This document shows positions 1-5,509 of a DNA stretch of 6,914 nt, in pieces. Both the position numbers and the translations under genes were made by a program. The stretch spans positions 1 to 6,914 of the forward strand of contig JAENXI010000048.1 of the NCBI GenBank assembly GCA_016649625.1, given 5' to 3'. The number at the start of each line of letters is the position of its first letter. The first letter of the stretch is position 1. This DNA is from Candidatus Bathyarchaeota archaeon. GTDB lineage: Archaea; Thermoproteota; Bathyarchaeia; Bathyarchaeales; Bathycorpusculaceae. Under the pieces are notes generated by a model. That model was not told the DNA's origin, did no database searches, and saw only the letters and a list, made by a program, of their open reading frames with translations.

Positions 1-99
1 TTAACCACTTCTAGTCAATATTATGTTTGTGTATTGTGTTAAGTGCTTTATCTTTTTTTAAAATGGATTTCATCATTTATATGGCGAATTTTTGGTTGA

Positions 100-975
100 T
101 TAGTTGCCCATTAATAAATCTATTACTCCAAATTCTAAAAGCAGAAGTATTATTTCCATAACCACTATAACCCAAGTTAAATTGATTAGTCTACTTTCAA
201 CTCTATGAATCATGCCTAGATCTTGAAGTCTAAGAATACCATCCAGGGAGTTGTCATATGATTGGAGAAATACAAGTTCTTGCGAAATTCTATCCTTTGT
301 TTCTTCCAAGACTACAATATCTCTTTTATTTGGAGAAATTGTTGATATTCTTCCATCTTTAAGTTTATCAATTACTCTCTCATGATAGCTTAAAAGTCTA
401 TAAAATTTATTTAATTCTCTTTTCAGCATAAAGACTTCATTTACAATTTTTTTGTTTGATGGTCTTAAAACGACTTCTTCTTCTATTTTTTCAATATTTT
501 CTCTTAAACTCAAAAGAATTTCCAAATTTTGATTTGCTATTTCAACTAGTATTTCCGTCACAATATAAGCGGGATTGTATACTTTGGGCAAAGCTTTTTC
601 ATCTTTTAACTTTTGAATAAGATTTTCAAAAAGTCTCGAAGATAAATGAGTCCTCACTGTCAATAGTTGGGTTTCTTTTAAAATAATGAATATTTGTTGG
701 ACCTGAAAATTCTCTGGACTATTAACAATAGATGCACTAATCATATGGTAAATGTGGTGTATTTTACATTCTTGTAGTGGCTTAAGTTTTTTTATACAAT
801 CAATAATATTTGGATCTTCCTTTAAAATTTTTGATAATAATTCAAAATCTTTTTTGGAAGGATCTTCAAAATCAATCCAGAGCCAATCTGCTGTTTGTTC
901 GATTTTTTCCAGTTGTTCAATAGAACCGATTTTATCTTCACGAATAGTTTTCTTTTTAAAGGTATAACTCTGCAT
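100..975 (-). CDS. CorA-family divalent-cation transporter-like protein, single C-terminal membrane segment
   Basis: This 291-residue protein resembles the CorA Mg2+/Co2+ transporter family. Visible family features are the N-terminal WLWIDFEDPSKKD block, a middle beta segment reading IFIILKETQLLTVRTH, and a long charged helix with LKRELNKFYRLLS followed by LSYHERVIDKL, as in the CorA stalk helix. The C-terminus departs from the family: after INLTW there is one hydrophobic stretch (about residues 265-287) and then the protein stops. The second membrane helix and the GMN pore signature of classical CorA are absent. The other two reading frames past the stop do not supply them either, so this is not an obvious frameshift. 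It may be a shortened CorA relative rather than a working channel. The ATG at 975 is preferred; an in-frame TTG at 987 would add four residues. No SD motif precedes either start. It lies downstream of, and is co-directional with, the peroxiredoxin gene, separated by about 210 bases. Confidence 0.8.
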   Translation of the reverse strand: MQSYTFKKKTIREDKIGSIEQLEKIEQTADWLWIDFEDPSKKDFELLSKILKEDPNIIDCIKKLKPLQECKIHHIYHMISASIVNSPENFQVQQIFIILKETQLLTVRTHLSSRLFENLIQKLKDEKALPKVYNPAYIVTEILVEIANQNLEILLSLRENIEKIEEEVVLRPSNKKIVNEVFMLKRELNKFYRLLSYHERVIDKLKDGRISTISPNKRDIVVLEETKDRISQELVFLQSYDNSLDGILRLQDLGMIHRVESRLINLTWVIVVMEIILLLLEFGVIDLLMGN

Positions 976-1005
976 AAAGTTAGCCAAATTTACTTTATGT
1001 TGATA

Positions 1006-1017
1006 CTTATTTAAAAG
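1006..1017 (-). promoter_or_regulatory. Putative TATA box for the CorA-like gene
   Basis: On the minus strand this reads CTTTTAAATAAG. Its centre is about 25 bases upstream of position 986 and about 36 upstream of the ATG at 975. In archaea transcription usually starts about 25 bases after the TATA centre, so a very short leader is predicted. This fits the lack of an SD motif. It is inferred from position and composition only. Confidence 0.4.
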
Positions 1018-1159
1018 AATAGTTATTTGAAAGTGGTGGCTGTTATTAGAATGAACAAATAAATGCGCTTCCTTTGTTAATTCGAGAGCGAGAAAGTGTT
1101 TTCTCTTAAAAATTTTTGTATAACTGTTTTTTATGAATATTCAGTTTTAGATAACTGGA

Positions 1160-1186
1160 GGTCAGTATGACGTAATTGTACTGGCT
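1160..1186. other. Intergenic hairpin with an SD-like motif next to a two-codon ORF
   Basis: An inverted repeat pairs 1160-1167 with 1179-1186, giving six Watson-Crick pairs plus two G-T pairs around an 11-base loop. It sits just past the stop codon of the peroxiredoxin gene, so it could act in 3' end formation of that minus-strand transcript. On the plus strand the same stretch holds GGAGGT (1157-1162), then ATG ACG TAA (1167-1175), an SD followed by a two-codon frame that can encode nothing useful. Nothing else gene-like is visible in 988-1196 apart from a short perfect hairpin (GAGAAA/TTTCTC, 1090-1105). Confidence 0.3.
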
Positions 1187-1196
1187 ATTAATTGTG

Positions 1197-1718
1197 CTAT
1201 GTGATTGTTGCTAAAGTCTTTTCTATTTGGTCATAGTCTGGTTCAACTTTTGGGTCGTCTGTTATCCATGTGTATCGTATTATGCCTTTTTTGTCAACTA
1301 TGAAAATTGAACGCTTAGCGACAGAGTAGCCTTCAAGTTCCCTAAAATTAGTTTTCTCAACTCCATATTTCTTAATAACTTGTCCTTTGTAATCACTTAA
1401 TATCGGAAACGGCAATTTGTTCTTTTCAGCAAAAGCCTGATTAACAGCAGGATCATTTGTACTAATTCCTATCACTTGAGCTTTTAAACCTATTAAACGA
1501 GCCACTGAATCTCGAAAAGCGCACATTTCTTTTGTGCAAGTAGCTGTAAAAGCACTTATAAAAAAAGCAATTACAACGTTTTTGTTTAAGAACTCTGATA
1601 AATTTTGGAGTTTACACTCTGTACCTGGTAAGAATTCTGATAAACTTCGGAGTTTGCACTCTATATCTGGTAAATTGAAATTTGGTGCTAAATCTCCAAC
1701 TTTTATTCTGATAGGCAA
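1197..1718 (-). CDS. Peroxiredoxin (AhpC/TSA superfamily, BCP/AhpE-like)
   Basis: This 173-residue thioredoxin-fold peroxidase is expected to reduce hydrogen peroxide and organic hydroperoxides in the cytoplasm. Family features are the N-terminal GDLAPNFNLPD, the active-site segment AFTATCTKEMCAFRD with the peroxidatic Cys at residue 61 and Thr58, the LPFPILSDYKGQVIKKYG block, and Arg136 in AKRSIFIVDKKGIIRYTW. Cys66 is a possible second redox Cys. The proline of the usual PxxxTxxC loop is isoleucine here (residue 54). Residues 17-44 hold a 14-residue unit twice (ECKLRSLSEFL, then ECKLQNLSEFL) where other members have one; this adds Cys21 and Cys35 as a repeated pair. The start is TTG at 1718: a TGA stop lies immediately upstream in frame, and a GGGGG run lies 8-12 bases before it. 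A TATA-like box at 1752-1760 predicts a leader of about a dozen bases. The family call is firm; activity is less certain given the altered loop. Confidence 0.9.
   Translation of the reverse strand: MPIRIKVGDLAPNFNLPDIECKLRSLSEFLPGTECKLQNLSEFLNKNVVIAFFISAFTATCTKEMCAFRDSVARLIGLKAQVIGISTNDPAVNQAFAEKNKLPFPILSDYKGQVIKKYGVEKTNFRELEGYSVAKRSIFIVDKKGIIRYTWITDDPKVEPDYDQIEKTLATIT
1591..1674 (-). repeat. 42-bp direct tandem duplication inside the peroxiredoxin gene
   Basis: The two abutting 42-base units are 1591-1632 and 1633-1674. They match at 35 of 42 positions by eye, and all seven differences are transitions. The unit length is a multiple of three, so the frame is kept and a 14-residue segment is encoded twice. 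Four of the seven differences change the amino acid (Asp/Gly, Ile/Thr, Arg/Gln, Ser/Asn). The duplicated segment corresponds to the strand-loop region just before the beta strand that leads to the active-site Cys. Confidence 0.9.
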
Positions 1719-1726
1719 TCAAATAT

Positions 1727-1760
1727 CCCCCACATCTACTACACTTCCAATATTATAAAT
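1727..1760 (-). promoter_or_regulatory. Putative peroxiredoxin promoter and ribosome binding site
   Basis: On the minus strand an ATTTATAAT box lies at 1752-1760. It predicts transcription starting near 1730, where a GGGGG run (1727-1731) sits 8 bases ahead of the TTG start codon at 1718. The arrangement gives a short leader whose 5' end is the SD-like motif. Confidence 0.45.
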
Positions 1761-1774
1761 AATATCTGAGAAAT

Positions 1775-1921
1775 TTAAGAGAACTTATTTTTCCATTCTC
1801 TCTTTGATGCACTTCTTATGATTAAATGATTATTACGACTCATATACAAATCTGTTTTATTGAAGGTGATAGCCCAATTAGTTCCTAATCTTATTATCAT
1901 CACTTTTTCTTCTAAATCCAT
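1775..1921 (-). CDS. Possible small protein of 48 residues, unknown function
   Basis: An open frame starts at ATG 1921 and ends at TAA 1775-1777, filling most of the gap between the peroxiredoxin gene and the divergent stress-protein gene. It begins MDLEEKVMIIRLGTNWAITF and ends with a basic tail, KREWKNKFS. A mixed hydrophobic/polar composition with two Trp and no low-complexity run makes it look more protein-like than random AT-rich DNA. The VMIIRLGTNWAITF segment vaguely recalls the first strands of AbrB/SpoVT-type antitoxin domains, but the match is too weak to name. A TTTAAA box (1943-1948) lies 22 bases upstream of the ATG, so a leaderless message is possible. It ends 56 bases before the peroxiredoxin start, which has its own TATA-like box. 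It could also be chance. Confidence 0.35.
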   Translation of the reverse strand: MDLEEKVMIIRLGTNWAITFNKTDLYMSRNNHLIIRSASKREWKNKFS

Positions 1922-1942
1922 AATGAATAAAAAAGATCAAAG

Positions 1943-1948
1943 TTTAAA
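1943..1948. promoter_or_regulatory. Symmetrical TTTAAA box between divergent starts
   Basis: The palindromic TTTAAA core is centred about 29 bases upstream of the plus-strand ATG at 1975 and about 24 bases upstream of the minus-strand ATG at 1921. Either distance suits an archaeal TATA box driving a leaderless transcript. No SD motif precedes the 1975 ATG, which supports leaderless expression of the universal stress protein. Use in the minus direction depends on whether the small ORF is real. Confidence 0.45.
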
Positions 1949-1974
1949 AGAGTTTTATCCCTTACTATTAAACA

Positions 1975-2835
1975 ATGTCGGCAGAAGATTGTTTTAAGAA
2001 TATTTTAGTTCCTGTAGATAGTTCAACTTCATGTCTTTATGCTAAACAATTGGCTGTTTTGATTGCAAAGAATTTTGACTCTAGAGTTAAAGCAGTGCAT
2101 GTGGTTTCGCATGATTTTATGCACCCAGAGTTCAAAGCTCATCATAATTTGCCTCCTCTGGTATTAACCGAGTTAGATAGAGTGTATTTGGAAGCCGGAA
2201 AAAAGATCCTCAGACAAGCCGAAGGTTTTTTTATTCACGAAGGAATATCAGTTGAATCTGAACTTGTTAAATCTGAAGATCCGGCTGAAACTATTCTGCA
2301 AATGTCAAGTAAAGAGCCTTGTTCTCTCGTAATCATTGGAAATCGAGCAAAGACGCAGAGTAAACGGTATGAATTGGGAAGCGTTACAGAAAAAGTCTCA
2401 AGGTATTCATCATGTCCGGTTTTAATAACCAAAGGTAAGATGAATATTCGTCACTTGCTCGTGGCTGTTGATGGGTCAAAGCAAGCAATTAAGGCCGTAG
2501 ACTATGCAGTTGCGTTAGCAAAGCGCTTTAAAGCTCGAATCACTTTGTTGCATGTAGAAGAGGCAGGGATATTTAAACTGAAACCAGATGTTGCCAAGAG
2601 GGTTGGTGAAGAAATCCTGCTGGAAGCTGAAAGTAGGCTGAATGGCGTAACTTTTGTAAAGAAGATGAAGACTGGTACTCCCTCAGAAATAATTTTGAAA
2701 ATGGCTTGGCTTGGAGATTTTGATTTAGTCGTGATGGGGAGTAGAGGGATAAGTAGCATTAAGAGATTTTTGCTTGGTAGTGTTAGTGCAGATGTGAGTA
2801 TGCATGCACGCAGATCAGTACTGTTGATAAGATAA
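1975..2835 (+). CDS. Tandem-domain universal stress protein (UspA family)
   Basis: This 286-residue cytoplasmic protein contains two Usp domains in tandem, about residues 8-152 and 158-286. Each opens with a strand ending in an Asp (ILVPVDSS; LLVAVDGS), and each ends with a nucleotide-binding loop of the G-2x-G-9x-G(S/T) type. In domain 2 the loop is intact: Gly255, Gly258, Gly268, Ser269. In domain 1 the second Gly is Ala125 (Gly122, Ala125, Gly135, Ser136), so its ATP binding may be weaker. Single proteins with two Usp domains are common in archaea and usually act as ATP-binding stress or metabolic regulators; the partner here cannot be told. No signal peptide or membrane segment is visible. 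The ATG at 1975 is preceded by a TATA-like box but no SD, suggesting a leaderless message. A T8 tract follows 80 bases after the stop. It is followed on the same strand by the FrhB-CBS gene, which seems to have its own promoter. Confidence 0.92.
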   Translation: MSAEDCFKNILVPVDSSTSCLYAKQLAVLIAKNFDSRVKAVHVVSHDFMHPEFKAHHNLPPLVLTELDRVYLEAGKKILRQAEGFFIHEGISVESELVKSEDPAETILQMSSKEPCSLVIIGNRAKTQSKRYELGSVTEKVSRYSSCPVLITKGKMNIRHLLVAVDGSKQAIKAVDYAVALAKRFKARITLLHVEEAGIFKLKPDVAKRVGEEILLEAESRLNGVTFVKKMKTGTPSEIILKMAWLGDFDLVVMGSRGISSIKRFLLGSVSADVSMHARRSVLLIR

Positions 2836-2914
2836 TTGGATGTACATATCAAACTAATTTTGTAAAACAAGAGAACAATTTCCAAAAAATCTTGAAACAT
2901 TCCTCCTATCCATC

Positions 2915-2922
2915 TTTTTTTT
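2915..2922 (+). terminator. Poly-T terminator after the universal stress protein gene
   Basis: A run of eight T follows CATC about 80 bases past the stop codon. Archaeal termination typically uses such T tracts without needing a hairpin. The following TTATAATT could alternatively be part of an upstream promoter for the next gene. Confidence 0.45.
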
Positions 2923-2969
2923 ATAATTAGAATCTGGTTTAATGTGAGAGTGCTTGTTTAATAACTAAC

Positions 2970-3003
2970 CTTTTAAGGTAGTTTTTTAACAATTTATTGA
3001 GGG
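2970..3003 (+). promoter_or_regulatory. Putative promoter and SD of the FrhB-CBS gene
   Basis: The TATA-like CTTTTAA starts at 2970 within a small inverted repeat (ACCTT/AAGGT, 2968-2979). It predicts a transcript starting near 3000, about where GAGGG (2999-3003) lies. GAGGG is five bases ahead of the TTG at 3009, and this is the reason for choosing that start over the earlier TTG at 2997. Confidence 0.45.
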
Positions 3004-3008
3004 CCATT

Positions 3009-4517
3009 TTGGTATCTGAAACTGAATCTCTTATAGCATATACCTTCTTAAAAAATAAAATAATCGATCCAGGGTTTTGTACATTATGTGGCGCATGCGA
3101 AATTGCTTGTCCATTAGGTGCGCTGCATTTAAAAACTGAAAAAGTTGAACGTCTCACTGATTGTTCAAAAGGATTAGATTTATGCCCGATTTGTTATGAA
3201 ATATGTCCTCATTCTGAAGCGCTCTTGCTTAGGAGTTTGAGTTTTGTGGCAGATGCTCCGGTTAAAAACGAAGCAGTTGGTTACTACCGAAAAATCGTGC
3301 TTGCTCAAGCCGGTGATTCCCAACTAAGAGCTCAAAGTCTGGGTGGCGCTGTTGTAACTTCTCTTTTAAAGTATGGTATGGAAAGCGGATTTTTTGATAG
3401 TGCTATTGTCACTCAAGCTGAATCCCAAAACCCTAGTAAACCAGTCCCCAAGGTTGCTATCGTACCCGATGATATTCTTTCTGCAATAGGAAGCAAGTTT
3501 TTTCCTTCCTCAGTAGCCACAGCTTATGGAAGTGCCGTCTATGGCTATGGGCAAAAAAATATTGCTTTTGTTGGAGTACCTTGCCATGTGCTTGCTGTAA
3601 GAAAATTGGAAGCTTGGCAACATAAAATTAGCAGTAATTTAAAGATCATTTTTGGTCTTTTCTGTTTTGGAACATTTTCGTTAAACTCCATGTTAACATA
3701 TATCACGAAAAGGTACAACATATTGCCTTCAGATATTTTGCGTATGCGGCTTTCTTCAAAATTTGTAATACAGACTCGTGATGGTGAAACTGAAATCCCT
3801 TTACCAGAAATCGACGATCATATCTTGCCTAGTTGTCGTGTCTGTACAGATTTTACTGCAGAATTAGCCGATATATCAATCGGGAGTGGGTATCCTTTGG
3901 AAGGGTGGTCTACAGTAATAATTAGAACTAAAACTGGTGAAGACTTCTTTTATGAAGCTGTCGAAAAAGGGATCGTAAACACTTGGGTTATTGAAGAAGA
4001 ACCCAAAGTCTTCGAACGATTAATGGTGGCTGCTATGGAAAAACGAACCAATGCTCTTAAGAAAGCTAAAGAAATGGAGCGAACTTCTGGGCTCCATCCA
4101 GTTTTGTTACTTAGAGAATCTTCTGTTTTATCTAACAGCAGAATTGATGAAATAATGACTAGATCCGTGAAAACAGTCTCACAAGATATTTCAGTGAGCC
4201 AATTTTTGGCTTTAGTGCCTAAATTCAGACACATAGCTTACCCTTTAGTTGACAAGAAAAATGTTCCTATAGGTTGGGTAACTCTTGAGGAAGCTGCAAA
4301 AGTTGAAAAACATTTGAGAGTTAAGACTTCTGTCAATAAAATAGCCATACGAAAGCTTGTTACAGTTTACGCTGATGAAACTGCATTAGTGGCTTTTAAA
4401 AAAATGAGTTCCCACAATATAGGTAGAGTTCTTGTTATTGATAGAACTAATCCTGAGACGATATTGGGTATTGTGACTAAAATGGATCTGATGCATACTC
4501 TAACAAAACAATTCTAA
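3009..4517 (+). CDS. FrhB/FpoF-type coenzyme F420 iron-sulfur flavoprotein fused to two CBS domains
   Basis: This 502-residue protein is expected to exchange electrons between F420/F420H2, FAD and iron-sulfur clusters. Near the N-terminus, Cys24, 27, 30 and 34 (CTLCGACEIACP) form one [4Fe-4S] site. Cys52, 59, 62 and 66 (ending CPICYEICP) probably form a second, as in FpoF-like proteins. The FrhB/FdhB core follows: GGAVVTSLLKYGMESGFFD near 112-130, IGSKFFP at 160, IAFVGVPCHVLAVRKLE around Cys192, and IIFGLFCFGTFS. It ends with CRVCTDFTAELADIS (Cys276, Cys279) and GWSTVIIRT. Typical family members stop near this point; here about 120 residues continue with two CBS motifs (about 379-436 and 441-498, the second with HNIGRVLVID and GIVTKMDLM). 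CBS pairs usually bind AMP, ATP or SAM and regulate the attached domain. No FrhA or FrhG gene is adjacent; the hydrogenase-like operon starts 226 bases downstream with its own promoter. The TTG start at 3009 follows GAGGG; TTG at 2997 is the alternative. Confidence 0.9.
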   Translation: MVSETESLIAYTFLKNKIIDPGFCTLCGACEIACPLGALHLKTEKVERLTDCSKGLDLCPICYEICPHSEALLLRSLSFVADAPVKNEAVGYYRKIVLAQAGDSQLRAQSLGGAVVTSLLKYGMESGFFDSAIVTQAESQNPSKPVPKVAIVPDDILSAIGSKFFPSSVATAYGSAVYGYGQKNIAFVGVPCHVLAVRKLEAWQHKISSNLKIIFGLFCFGTFSLNSMLTYITKRYNILPSDILRMRLSSKFVIQTRDGETEIPLPEIDDHILPSCRVCTDFTAELADISIGSGYPLEGWSTVIIRTKTGEDFFYEAVEKGIVNTWVIEEEPKVFERLMVAAMEKRTNALKKAKEMERTSGLHPVLLLRESSVLSNSRIDEIMTRSVKTVSQDISVSQFLALVPKFRHIAYPLVDKKNVPIGWVTLEEAAKVEKHLRVKTSVNKIAIRKLVTVYADETALVAFKKMSSHNIGRVLVIDRTNPETILGIVTKMDLMHTLTKQF

Positions 4518-4532
4518 ATTATCAATTTGAAC

Positions 4533-4564
4533 TTTTTTGCAGAAATATCTATTGTTCATTTTTT
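4533..4564 (+). terminator. T-rich terminator region after the FrhB-CBS gene
   Basis: Two T6 tracts (4533-4538 and 4559-4564) lie within 50 bases of the stop codon on the coding strand, the usual form of an archaeal terminator. With the TATA box at 4704-4711, they suggest that the FrhB-CBS gene and the hydrogenase operon are separate transcription units. Confidence 0.4.
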
Positions 4565-4605
4565 AGATTAATTGCTTTAGTGTTTCCAAATTAGATTTTA
4601 AAATT

Positions 4606-4722
4606 ATGGCTGAAAAAAAATCTGTTTCTTATATTCACTCCTTTAAAAAAACAGAATTAATATCCAAAAGACCTATAAAGGCAAACCTTACTTTTTCCTT
4701 TTCTATAAATATGCCTAATTAA
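4606..4722 (+). CDS. Doubtful small ORF of 38 residues
   Basis: ATG 4606 to TAA 4722 encodes a lysine- and serine-rich peptide starting MAEKKSVSYIHSFKK. It has no SD motif and no recognisable domain, and its 3' end contains the TATA-like box of the operon that follows. A TTTTAAAA box sits only about 10 bases upstream of the ATG, too close to drive it. It is listed because it is the only sizeable frame in the gap between 4518 and 4743; most likely it is chance. Confidence 0.15.
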   Translation: MAEKKSVSYIHSFKKTELISKRPIKANLTFSFSINMPN

Positions 4723-4741
4723 TAATATGGAATAGAGGCGA
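4704..4741 (+). promoter_or_regulatory. Promoter and SD of the hydrogenase-like operon
   Basis: TATAAATA at 4704-4711 predicts transcription from about 4733. AGAGGCGA (4734-4741) is a good SD match placed two to six bases before ATG 4744. This makes ATG 4744 the best initiation site by signals, although it is not in frame with the NuoA-like sequence. Confidence 0.55.
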
Positions 4742-4743
4742 AT

Positions 4744-4783
4744 ATGAACGATAGTAGAGTCAGTAATTGCTTTTCTCTTAATC
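4744..4783 (+). other. Out-of-frame N-terminal part of the NuoA-like gene (probable frameshift)
   Basis: ATG 4744, with its SD, opens a frame that stops after 24 codons at TAG 4816-4818. The frame that encodes the NuoA-like protein is open from 4748 (just after a TGA overlapping the ATG) and reads ESVIAFLLILITSSSIYL, an obvious first membrane helix. That frame contains no ATG, GTG or TTG before the TTG at 4784, which falls inside the helix. Skipping one base between about 4747 and 4770 would join ATG 4744 to the helix and restore a protein of about 113 residues. The cause could be a sequence error, a real mutation, programmed +1 frameshifting or a non-standard start codon. Confidence 0.6.
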
Positions 4784-5086
4784 TTGATAACCAGTTCATC
4801 AATTTACTTGATAGGTAGACGAGTGGCACCTAAACCCTTACAAAGTGATAGCGAAAGATCTTCTTATGCCTGTGGAGAAAATGCGTCATTTCACGGATTA
4901 AAGGTTAATGTATCATTATACAAGTTTCTCATATATTTCGTTATTTTTGATTCTTCAGTACTATTACTATCTTTTGCATCAATTTCTTCAATTGGAAACA
5001 ATGCCATTTTAATGATTCTCTATCTGTTTTTAATGCTTGCTTCAGGATTAATCCTGCTCGAAGGAGGAAGAGATACTAATGCGTAG
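4784..5086 (+). CDS. NuoA-like small membrane subunit of a complex I-related hydrogenase/dehydrogenase
   Basis: The protein resembles the NuoA/NdhC/FpoA family, the small three-helix subunit that sits beside the quinone/ion-channel junction of complex I-like enzymes. The signatures are a loop with SSYACGENASF (compare the family's K..pYECG), then VSLYKFLIYFVIFDSSVLLLSFAS (the FyL..lFIiFDvE..fl.PWA block), then a last helix, AILMILYLFLMLASGLILL. The family's acidic residue after FD is replaced by Ser here, and the ECG is ACG. From TTG 4784 the protein has 100 residues and lacks the start of its first helix; the true N-terminus is probably encoded from ATG 4744 after a one-base frame change (see 4744-4783). 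The stop overlaps the next gene by eight bases, showing translational coupling in an operon. Confidence is moderate to good for the family, low for the start. Confidence 0.75.
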   Translation: MITSSSIYLIGRRVAPKPLQSDSERSSYACGENASFHGLKVNVSLYKFLIYFVIFDSSVLLLSFASISSIGNNAILMILYLFLMLASGLILLEGGRDTNA

Positions 5087-5504
5087 CATAACAACTTGGG
5101 CTAGAACTAAATCCCCTTGGGTCATCCATTTTAATTCTGGTGCATGTAATGGATGCGATATTGAGGTAATTGCCCTTCTAACACCTAGATATGATGTGGA
5201 ACGATTTGGCATAAAACTAGCGCCCTCACCAAGACATGCTGATGTCTTGCTAACTACAGGCGTTGTTACTGCTCAATGTGCAGAACGATTAAAGCGTATT
5301 TATGATCAAATGCCCGAGCCAAAGTTTGTTGTTGCTATTGGTGCTTGTGCTTGTTCAGGAGGCGTGTTTAAAGGTAACTACTCTGTAGTAGGGGGCGTTG
5401 AGAATATTATACCTGTGAATATTTATGTCCCTGGATGTCCTCCCAAACCCGAAGCAATAATTGATGGTGTAGTAAAATTGTTGAACTCCTTAAAAGAGGT
5501 GTAA
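5079..5504 (+). CDS. NuoB/EchC-like iron-sulfur small subunit of a group-4 [NiFe]-hydrogenase-type complex
   Basis: This 141-residue subunit carries the proximal [4Fe-4S] cluster that links the catalytic large subunit to the rest of the electron chain on the cytoplasmic face of the membrane complex. Ligands visible are Cys23 and Cys26 (GACNGCDIEV), Cys90 (IGACACSGGVF, with Cys92 nearby) and Cys120 (YVPGCPPKPEAIIDGVV). Complex I NuoB proteins have a tandem CC at the first site, whereas the CxxC seen here is the form found in group-4 hydrogenases such as Ech and Mbh. The length is near the compact end of the family. ATG 5079 overlaps the 3' end of the NuoA-like gene by eight bases and is preceded by AAGGAGG (5061-5067) about 11 bases upstream. 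A perfect 14-bp palindrome (5043-5056) lies just before that SD. The next gene begins five bases after the stop. Confidence 0.93.
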   Translation: MRSITTWARTKSPWVIHFNSGACNGCDIEVIALLTPRYDVERFGIKLAPSPRHADVLLTTGVVTAQCAERLKRIYDQMPEPKFVVAIGACACSGGVFKGNYSVVGGVENIIPVNIYVPGCPPKPEAIIDGVVKLLNSLKEV

Positions 5505-5509
5505 GAACT

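Noticed and set aside
1..99. End of another minus-strand gene or a continuation of the CorA-like protein
   Set aside because: All minus-strand frames close quickly and none gives a membrane helix or GMN motif; only AT-rich sequence with a T7 run on the plus strand is seen.
752..967. Plus-strand open frame opposite the CorA-like gene
   Set aside because: Ser/Phe/Ile-rich product typical of the reverse complement of a Lys/Glu-rich gene; no SD and no domain.
1534..1758. Plus-strand open frame across the peroxiredoxin gene
   Set aside because: Its internal repetition simply reflects the 42-bp duplication read on the wrong strand; the minus-strand protein has clear family motifs.
1864..1870. GGTGATA, a good SD match on the plus strand
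   Set aside because: No start codon follows at a suitable distance, and it falls within the minus-strand small ORF.
2502..2900. 132-codon open frame on the minus strand, with GGAGG next to its ATG
   Set aside because: It is antisense to the clear universal stress protein, has only one base between GGAGG and ATG, and shows no domain; it is a shadow frame.
3950..4234. Minus-strand open frame within the FrhB-CBS gene
   Set aside because: It is fully antisense to conserved FrhB/CBS coding sequence and has no recognisable features.
4727..4783. Read-through of TAG and TGA from ATG 4727 as the start of the NuoA-like gene
   Set aside because: It would need two recoded stops within seven codons and the ATG would lie before the predicted transcription start; a one-base frame change from ATG 4744 is simpler.
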